From positions 1 through 22,288 of the forward strand of contig MFKM01000017.1 of assembly GCA_001779575.1 (NCBI GenBank): 22,288 nt of DNA. The letters are read 5' to 3'. The position numbers and the translations under genes are program-made. Positions 12,264 through 19,300 of the stretch are shown here, in pieces (position 1 is the stretch's first letter; the number at the start of each line of letters is the position of its first letter). The notes beneath the pieces are model-generated. The model ran no database searches, was not told where the DNA came from, and saw only the letters and a list, made by a program, of their open reading frames with translations. The DNA is from Candidatus Jorgensenbacteria bacterium RIFCSPLOWO2_12_FULL_42_11. GTDB lineage: Bacteria; Patescibacteriota; Minisyncoccia; UBA6257; MFKM01.

Positions 12264-12996
12264 AAATTAAATTGCTACTTTCCGAAGTAATTCGGATTGA
12301 AAATTCGACTAATAACGGTGAAATCTTAATGACTATTGTTTTCGGTCCTACATTTATGGTACAATTCACTTGAGGACCATAAAATCATTAAGATAATACC
12401 GTGGGAAGTCAATCTAAAATTAATTTTGCCTATATCGCTGGATTTCTTGATGGTGACGGAAGCTTAATGTTGCAAATAAAAAAACGCAAAGACGGCAATA
12501 AATCAAGAAAGCGCTTTATGGTTACTATCTGTTTTTATCAAGATAGTCGCCACGAAAAACCGCTTCATTGGATCCGTGATATCCTTAATATCGGTTATAT
12601 CTCCAGAAGAAATGATGGAATCACCGAATTGAGAATAAACGGCTATAAACAGATTCAAAGAATACTGCAAAATTTATTGCCATTCATTAAATTCAAGAAA
12701 ATTCAGGCGAAAATTCTTTTGGATTCGGCAAAATTGCTCCAAAAAAGCAAATTAGCAAAGAAGGAATTAAAAAGATTAGTTAATAATATTCTGAAAATTC
12801 AGTCAGAAAATTATGTAACTAAAAGGAAGAAAACAGAGAAAGAGTTGCTAAAAATTTTAGGATTGACCCCGTAACGACTGGATTCCGCCAGTGGGCGGAT
12901 GAAGATAATATCATTTTTGATGTTATAATACGTCGACCCCCGACCGCGGTCGTGGTGAAGATATAGTCTACACTTCTAGTAATAGAAGATTATGTG
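12264..12996 (+). other. Group I intron in the sarcin-ricin loop of 23S
   Basis: The exons CTCTAGT (ending 12263) and ACGAGAGG (starting 12997) join to the universal sarcin-ricin sequence, so the 733-nt interruption lies after the base equivalent to E. coli U2656. Group I signs: the 5' exon ends in U, the intron ends in G, a possible P1 pairs TAGT with GCTA (12274-12277) through a U-G at the splice site, P7 strands sit in ACGACTGG (12874 onward) and AAGATATAGTC (12958-12968), P8 is TCCGCC/GGCGGA (12883-12898), and P9 is CTTCTA-gtaa-TAGAAG near the end. A paired domain with ATCTTAATGA/TCATTAAGAT and GGTCCT/AGGACC lies before the ORF. Confidence 0.88.
12401..12874 (+). CDS. LAGLIDADG homing endonuclease of the 23S intron
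   Basis: A 157-residue protein with one LAGLIDADG motif, AYIAGFLDGDGSL (10-21; the acidic Asp of DGDG is the catalytic position), followed by a basic beta region (KKRKDGNKSRKRFMV) and a Lys-rich helical C terminus. A single motif means it would act as a homodimer, cutting intronless 23S genes at the insertion site to spread the intron. The family also includes maturases. The start is GTG 12401, inside the intron core pairing (ACCGT), and the TAA stop falls in the P7/R element, so the ORF overlaps the catalytic RNA at both ends. No Shine-Dalgarno is seen. The motif looks intact, so the enzyme may still be active. Confidence 0.88.
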   Translation: MGSQSKINFAYIAGFLDGDGSLMLQIKKRKDGNKSRKRFMVTICFYQDSRHEKPLHWIRDILNIGYISRRNDGITELRINGYKQIQRILQNLLPFIKFKKIQAKILLDSAKLLQKSKLAKKELKRLVNNILKIQSENYVTKRKKTEKELLKILGLTP

Positions 12997-13273
12997 ACGA
13001 GAGGATCGAGCTGAACGAACCTCTGGCTTACCGGCTTTGGTACCAACTGAAACGCCGGGTAACTATGTTCGGACGGGATAAGCGTTGAAAGCATCTAAAC
13101 GCGAAGCCCCTCCCAAGATTAAGTATCGCTAAATAATTTATTATTTAGGTGGCCCCCAGAAGACTACTGGGTTGATAGGCTTTAGGTGTAAGCGCCGCGA
13201 GGCGTTTAGCCGAGAAGTACTAATAAGCCACTAATTCTCTACCTCAAAAAGTTGTCTAAATTTTAAAAAAGTT

Positions 13274-13384
13274 TCCCCGGTGATTTAGTTTAGGGCGCCA
13301 TACCCGATCCCATTCCGAACTCGGAAGTAAAAGCCCTAAACGCCGATGATAGTCCTTCGGGGCGAAAGTAGGTTTTGCCGGGGA
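13274..13384 (+). rRNA. 5S ribosomal RNA
   Basis: 111-nt 5S rRNA: terminal helix TCCCCGG/CCGGGGA and the conserved CCCGATCCCATTCCGAACTC loop B/C segment, then GAAGTAAAAGCCCTAAACGCC. It starts only about 14 nt after the 23S processing stem. The GC-rich terminal helix is followed at once by TTTTTTATTT, so the 5S 3' strand may double as the terminator of the rRNA transcript. Confidence 0.95.
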
Positions 13385-13421
13385 TTTTTTATTTCGTATT
13401 TTAGTTTTTCGATTTTCGTTG

Positions 13422-13427
13422 TAATAT
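13422..13427 (+). promoter_or_regulatory. -10 element of a possibly leaderless promoter
   Basis: TAATAT ends 6 nt before the ATG at 13434, the same geometry as at the CCA-adding enzyme gene. It would restart transcription just after the 5S gene. Confidence 0.4.
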
Positions 13428-13433
13428 TCATGC

Positions 13434-14204
13434 ATGACTCCGCGTTTAGTCAAACAACTGCTTTACGGCGCTTTTTATCTTTTAATAATAATTATTATTT
13501 TTTGGCTGGTTTATATTCTATTTTTGAAGCCGGCGCCGACTTGCTTTGACAAAATCAAAAATCAAGGCGAAACCGGAACCGACTGCGGCAAGCCTTGTTC
13601 GCCCTGCGAAATAGCCCGGCTGAAACCGTTAATGGTCAACTGGGCCGTTTCCGTTCCGGCCAGAGAAAATGAAATTTCTTTATTGGCGGAAATAACTAAT
13701 TCCAATCCGAATTTCGGAGCTCAAGCATTTTCTTATCAATTTACGATCTTTGGCCCTTTTGGCGCTTTGTTGAAAACCGTTAAAGGCCAATCGTTTATTT
13801 ATACCGGCGAAAAAAAATACCTTATAGAACCGCCATTAAAAATCAATCCTCAAGACGTTTCCCGAGTGGAATTATCAATAGAAAAAGAAAGCGTTGTTTG
13901 GCAATCGGAAAAAGAACTGGTTAAGCCAAAACTAAGCGCCCGTTCGGTTAGAACGAATATCGCCGACAAAAACATAACGGTCAATGGTCTTCTAAAAAAC
14001 GAATATCCGCTTTTGATTTCTCAAGTGAAAATCATAACCATTCTTTATAATCGCCAAAACCGCGTTTCAAACGCTTCTTTTACGACCTTGACCGACCTTA
14101 AGGGCTTTGAAGAACGATTCTTCGGTGTTGAATTGCCGAAAGACGAAAACGTCAACCAGCTGGATTTAAACCAAGTCAAGATTTTTATTGAACCCCGTCC
14201 CTAG
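13434..14204 (+). CDS. Single-pass membrane protein with Cys-rich motif, unknown function
   Basis: 256 residues: a short cytoplasmic N terminus, one strong membrane helix (about 10-31, Ile/Leu-rich), then an external Cys motif CFDKIKNQGETGTDCGKPC with a further C-x2-C (Cys37, 51, 55, 58). This motif recurs in surface and membrane-anchored proteins of CPR bacteria and archaea and may form disulfides or bind a metal. The remaining about 190 residues look like beta-sandwich strands. ATG 13434 directly follows a TAATAT box. The stop is 7 nt before the ATG of rodA, so it heads the rodA-mltG-rpoBC cluster. A role in the cell envelope is suggested only by location. Confidence 0.75.
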   Translation: MTPRLVKQLLYGAFYLLIIIIIFWLVYILFLKPAPTCFDKIKNQGETGTDCGKPCSPCEIARLKPLMVNWAVSVPARENEISLLAEITNSNPNFGAQAFSYQFTIFGPFGALLKTVKGQSFIYTGEKKYLIEPPLKINPQDVSRVELSIEKESVVWQSEKELVKPKLSARSVRTNIADKNITVNGLLKNEYPLLISQVKIITILYNRQNRVSNASFTTLTDLKGFEERFFGVELPKDENVNQLDLNQVKIFIEPRP

Positions 14205-14211
14205 TGACTAT

Positions 14212-15279
14212 ATGTTTAAAAAAATAGATTGGTGGTTTATCGGCGCTTTGGTTTTTTTGACCGGAGCGAGTTTGATTTCAATTTTTTCCACCCGGCCGAA
14301 TCTTTTTCGCTCCCAACTTCTTTGGTACGGCTTAAGTTTTCTGATTATCTTTTTGGCCGCTAAAATCAACTGGCGCTGGCTGACCACCCAAAACTGGTTT
14401 TTCTTTTCTTTTTATTGGTTAACGATTATTTTATTAATCATTACCCTTTTTGTCGGCCGGTCTATCCGCGGCGCTCAAAGCTGGTTAGAAATCGGGCCAG
14501 TCGGGTTTCAACCTTCGGAATTAACCAAGACAGCTTTAATTCTTCTTTTTGCCAGCTTCTTTTCGCGCCGTCATCTTGAAGTTTCAGTAATCAAAAACAT
14601 AGCCGCCTCGTTTTTTTATTTTCTTTTGCCCGCGGCTTTGGTAATGCGGCAACCCGATCTGGGAACGGTTATGATTTTTTTGGGCATTTGGTTTGGTTTT
14701 CTCATCGTCAGCGGCTTAAGTTGGCGAAAAATTTTAATCGGTTTTTTAATTTTAATTTTGGCATTTTCATTTCTCTGGCTGACTTTTCTTAAGCCATATC
14801 AGAAAGAAAGAATTTCGGGATTTATTTTTCCCGAAAGAAATCCTTTGGGGGTAAATTACAACGTCATTCAATCAAAAATCGCCATCGGTTCGGCGGGCTT
14901 GTTCGGCAAAGGTTTTCAGCAGGGAACCCAAGTCCAATTGGGCTTCCTGCCCGAAGCCCAGGCCGATTTCATTTTTTCCGCTTTCGTGGAAGAATGGGGA
15001 TTAGTCGGCGGCCTTGCTTTAATCGGGGCTTTTTTGCTGATTATTTTTAGAATAGCAAAAGCCGGAGTTAAATCGGAAAGTAATTGCGCTAAATTTATCT
15101 GCCTGGGGGCGATGATAGTTTTTGCTTCTCAATTTTTTTTCAATGTCGGCTCCTCTTTGGGGCTTTCGCCGGTGGTAGGAACGACTTTTCCTTTCTTCAG
15201 CTATGGCGGTTCCAGCCTCTTGACCAACGCTTTACTCATTGGTATAATTCAAAATATTGCAATTGAATCCTCATTTTAA
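14212..15279 (+). CDS. rodA: SEDS-family peptidoglycan polymerase, RodA-type
   Basis: Polymerises lipid II into glycan strands during cell elongation, in the cytoplasmic membrane with a class B PBP partner. About 355 residues and ten membrane helices. SEDS motifs: GAQSWLEIGPVGFQPSELTK, MRQPDLGT, the extracytoplasmic KIAIGSAGLFGKGFQQGTQ loop, LGFLPEAQADFIFSAFVEEW (the Glu-Asp region needed for activity) and FPFFSYGGSS. The LGFLPE-ADFIFS form and the closing motif favour RodA over FtsW. I prefer ATG 14212 over an upstream TTG at 14188, because the latter lies inside the previous gene and adds a non-conserved leader. The 3' end overlaps mltG. Confidence 0.9.
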   Translation: MFKKIDWWFIGALVFLTGASLISIFSTRPNLFRSQLLWYGLSFLIIFLAAKINWRWLTTQNWFFFSFYWLTIILLIITLFVGRSIRGAQSWLEIGPVGFQPSELTKTALILLFASFFSRRHLEVSVIKNIAASFFYFLLPAALVMRQPDLGTVMIFLGIWFGFLIVSGLSWRKILIGFLILILAFSFLWLTFLKPYQKERISGFIFPERNPLGVNYNVIQSKIAIGSAGLFGKGFQQGTQVQLGFLPEAQADFIFSAFVEEWGLVGGLALIGAFLLIIFRIAKAGVKSESNCAKFICLGAMIVFASQFFFNVGSSLGLSPVVGTTFPFFSYGGSSLLTNALLIGIIQNIAIESSF

Positions 15280-16285
15280 AAATAGAGGCGATTTTATTTT
15301 ATTAATTTTCGGTGTCTTGACGGCAGCGATTTTGATTTTGTTTTCTTTTTATTTTTATCGCGGTTTAAAACCGGCGGGATCGGATTTCAGTATCTCTTTG
15401 AAAATTGAAAAAGGCCAGGGATTGAAAGAAGCCGCCGCGACTCTTTCCCGAGATAAAATCATTCGTTCAATTACCGTCTTCAAGCTCTATGCCTTGTTTG
15501 CCGGTAAAGCCCAGTATTTGAAACCCGGCGCTTACCAATTAAGCGGTCAAATGAGCGCGCCGGAAATAATCAATCTTTTGATTGAAGGCCCCGACCAGGA
15601 TGTTGAGATTTACATCAGAGAAGGAGCAACGGTTAAGGAGATAGATAGAATTTTAAGCGCGGCGGCAATTATTCCCAAAAATTCACTCGTTAATCTTGAC
15701 TTTAAAAATAGCGAACTGACCGATACTTATCCCCAGCTGAAGGGCATTGACAGCTTGGAAGGATTGCTTTATCCTGATACTTATCGTTTCAAAATTAATT
15801 CCTCGGTCGAAGAGGCGGTTAGAAAATTTTTAAATAATTTCCAGGATAAAATTTGGCCATTGGTAAGCCAAAAAAATAATTGGTATGAGGTTTTGATTTT
15901 AGCTTCCATTTTAGAAAAAGAAGTGCCGATTTTCAAAGACCAGCAATTGGTGGCGGGAATTCTAAATAAGCGGGTAAGTTCGGGTATGCCTATTCAAACA
16001 GATGCCACTATTATTTATGCCAAATGTCAAGGTGATTTTCTTTCCTGCTCCGAACGCCAGCTAACCAAAAACGATTTAAAGATTGATTCGCCTTACAATA
16101 GCTATCGGAAACTGGGCTGGCCCCCGACCCCTATTGTCAACGTTAATCAGATGACGGTGAAGGCGGCTCTTGATCCGACATCTTCAAATTATTGGTATTA
16201 TTTGTCAGCTTATCAAAGCAAAGAAACGATTTTTTCCAAAACTTTAGAGGAGCATAATAAAAATCGTCAACAATATTTGAAATAA
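15257..16285 (+). CDS. mltG: Endolytic murein transglycosylase MltG (YceG-like)
   Basis: Cleaves nascent glycan strands within the membrane-proximal peptidoglycan, ending chain growth. 342 residues: an N-terminal membrane anchor (about 12-33), a LysM-like region (SLKIEKGQGLKEAAATLSRD), then the YceG catalytic domain with LEGLLYPDTYRF, LASILEKEV (Glu220 would be the catalytic acid by family analogy), QTDATIIYA, YNSYRKLGWPPTPIVN and ALDPTSSNYWYYL. It overlaps the end of rodA by 23 nt if it starts at TTG 15257; other in-frame TTG codons make the exact start uncertain. RodA builds and MltG cuts strands, so the pairing makes functional sense. The stop lies 16 nt before rpoBC. Confidence 0.9.
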   Translation: MQLNPHFKNRGDFILLIFGVLTAAILILFSFYFYRGLKPAGSDFSISLKIEKGQGLKEAAATLSRDKIIRSITVFKLYALFAGKAQYLKPGAYQLSGQMSAPEIINLLIEGPDQDVEIYIREGATVKEIDRILSAAAIIPKNSLVNLDFKNSELTDTYPQLKGIDSLEGLLYPDTYRFKINSSVEEAVRKFLNNFQDKIWPLVSQKNNWYEVLILASILEKEVPIFKDQQLVAGILNKRVSSGMPIQTDATIIYAKCQGDFLSCSERQLTKNDLKIDSPYNSYRKLGWPPTPIVNVNQMTVKAALDPTSSNYWYYLSAYQSKETIFSKTLEEHNKNRQQYLK

Positions 16286-16301
16286 TAATCTAAGACAAAA
16301 G

Positions 16302-19300
16302 ATGGGTTATTTAAAGAAAAACTTTTCCTCTTACCAAAGACCGTTTCTCGCCCAGCCGAACTTAATAGAAATCCAGACCCAGTCTTATGGCTGGCTTTTA
16401 ACCGCCGGTCTTAAAGACCTCTTTGAAGAATTTTTCCCGATCAAAGACCGGACCGGAAAAGAACTGGAACTGTATTTTCTTGATTTTGATTTTGACGAAC
16501 CCAAGTACAACGAACTCCAGGCCCAACAAAAAGAACAAAGCTACGAAACCACTCTTCGGGTTAAATTAAAATTAATCAATAACTCCGCTAAAACCGCCGA
16601 AACTCAAAAAATTTACTTCGGTGATTTCCCGATGATGACCGAACGGGGCACTTTCGTTATTAATGGCGTTGAAAGGGTGGTTGTTTCCCAGCTCGTAAGA
16701 TCGCCCGGCGTTTATTTTTCAGCTGATGTCTTGCGAGGCCGAAAATTTTTCAGCGCCAAAGTGATTCCTCACCGGGGCGCTTGGTTGGAAATAGAATCCG
16801 AAGCCAATGGTTTCATCGGCGTAAAAATAGACCGAAAAAGAAAGGTGCCTATCACCAGCCTTTTAAGAATTTTTGCCGCGGCCGAAGACAAGAAAAAAAT
16901 AATCACCAACGAAGAAATATTAAGAATTTTCGGCGAGGCCATTAGACCGACTCTTGAAAAAGACGCCGCCGCCAGCGAAGAAGATTCTTACGTTGAAATT
17001 TACAAAAGATTGCGTCCCGGCGATTTAGCCACGGCGGACAATGCTCGTTCCCTGATTCAACCGATGTTTACCCGCTTTGACCGCTACGACCTTTCCCCGG
17101 TCGGTCGCTTTAAAATCAATCAAAGATTAGACCTTAAAGAAAATTCCAGACAGCTCAATTCAAAAGACTTGATAGCCATTATCAAAGAAATTCTAAGGCT
17201 CAACAGTGATCCGGCGGCGGAAGCCGACGACATTGACCACCTCGGCAATCGTCGGGTAAGGGCGGTCGGCGAATTAGTCCAAAATAGATTGAGGGTTGGT
17301 TTTGCCCGGATGCGAAAAGTCATTCAAGACCGAATGTCAACTTTAGACGCCAAGGAGATAACGATACCGACTCAACTGATTAACCCTAAAATCCTGATAG
17401 CCGTTGTCAAGGAATTCTTCATGCTTTCCCAGCTTTCTCAATTCATGAACCAGGAAAATTTCTTGGCGGAATTAGAGCATAAACGATTGCTTTCGGTTTT
17501 GGGCCCCGGCGGTTTAACCCGAGAACGAGCCGGATTTGAAGTCCGCGACGTTCATCGTTCCTATTACGGACGCATCTGTCCCATTCAAACTCCCGAAGGA
17601 GCCAATATCGGGCTGGTTAACTATTTAGCCAATTACAGCCGGGCAAACGAATTTGGATTTCTGGAAACTCCCTATTATAAAGTGGAAAAAGGCGTTATCG
17701 GTTCGGAGGTGGTTTGGCTGGATGCTTTTGAAGAAGAAAAATATAATATTGCTCACGCCGCCATTGAAATTGATGAGAAAAACAGAATTGCGGATTCTAC
17801 CGTCAAAGCCAGAATAAAAAGCAAACCCGGAACCTGTTTGAAAGAAGAAATTGATTTTATTGACGCCGCTCCGCATCAGGTTTTTTCCCCGGCCGCTTCC
17901 TTGATTCCTTTCATTGAACATGACGATGCCAACCGGGCGCTGATGGGTTCAAACATGCAGCGCCAAGCCGTTCCCTTAGTTAAGCCGGAGGCGCCATTGG
18001 TCGGCACCGGCGTGGAAGAAAAAGTCGCTCAAAATTCCCAGCAAGTGATTATCGCTCCGGCTGACGGCGAAATTACCGCCGTAGACGCCAATCACATTGA
18101 ATTAAAAACCGGTTCCGGAATAAAAAAGTTTGGCTTGATTAAATTTAAACGTTCTAACCAATCAACTTGTATTTCCCAGTACCCCGCCGTCAAGAAAGGG
18201 CAAAAAGTCAAAAAAGGGGATTTTCTCACCAATGCTTCTTCAATAGACAAAGGCCAATTGGCCTTGGGGCAAAATCTTTTGGTGGCTTTTGTTCCTTGGG
18301 AAGGAGCTAATTTTGAAGACGCGGTTGTTCTTTCTGAAAAAGTGGTTCGCGACAGCCGTTTCAGCTCTATTCACGTTGAAGATTATTATTGTTATATCCG
18401 AGAAACAAAACTTGGCCCGGAAATCACCACGCCCGATATTTCCAATGTCTCCGAAGACAAATTAAGAAATCTTGACGAAGAGGGAATTATCAGGGTTGGA
18501 ACCGAAGTTTATCCCGATGATATTTTGGTTGGTAAAATTTCCCCCAAAGGAGAATCGGAATTAACTTCCGAAGAGCGATTACTCCGAGCGATTTTCGGCG
18601 AAGAAGCCCGCGATGTTAAAGACACGTCTTTGACCATGCCCCACGGAGAACAGGGACGGATTATCGGAATAAAAATTTCTTCGCGGGAAAGAGGGGACTT
18701 GCTTGACCCCGGCGTCATCAAAAGAATCCAAATCCAGGTTGCCCAACTAAGCAATGTTCAAGCCGGTGATAAATTAACCGGTCGCCACGGCAACAAAGGG
18801 GTAATTTCTCAAATTAGGCCCATTGAAGATATGCCGTGCCTTGAAGACGGAACACCGGTTGATGTCGTTCTTAACCCATTAAGCGTCGCTTCCCGAATGA
18901 ATATCGGCCAAATTCTTGAAACCCATTTGGGTTTTGCCGCTAAAAAATTAGGCTATCAGGCTATTTCGCCGATTTTTACCGGCGCTACTGAAGAACAAAT
19001 CAGGGCCGAACTCAAAAAAGCCGGCTTGCCGGAATCAGGCAAAGTGAAACTTTTTGACGGCCGAACCGGCGAAGCTTTCAAAAATCCGATAACAGTGGGC
19101 TATGTTTATGTCATGAAACTTGACCATATGGTTAAAAACAAAATCCATATGCGTTCCACCGGTCCCTATTCTCTCATCACCCAGCAACCGTTGGGCGGCA
19201 AAGCTCGGCTTGGCGGCCAGCGTTTTGGCGAGATGGAAGTCTGGGCTTTGGAAGGATACGGCGCCAGCCATACCCTTCAGGAAATGCTCACTATCAAATC

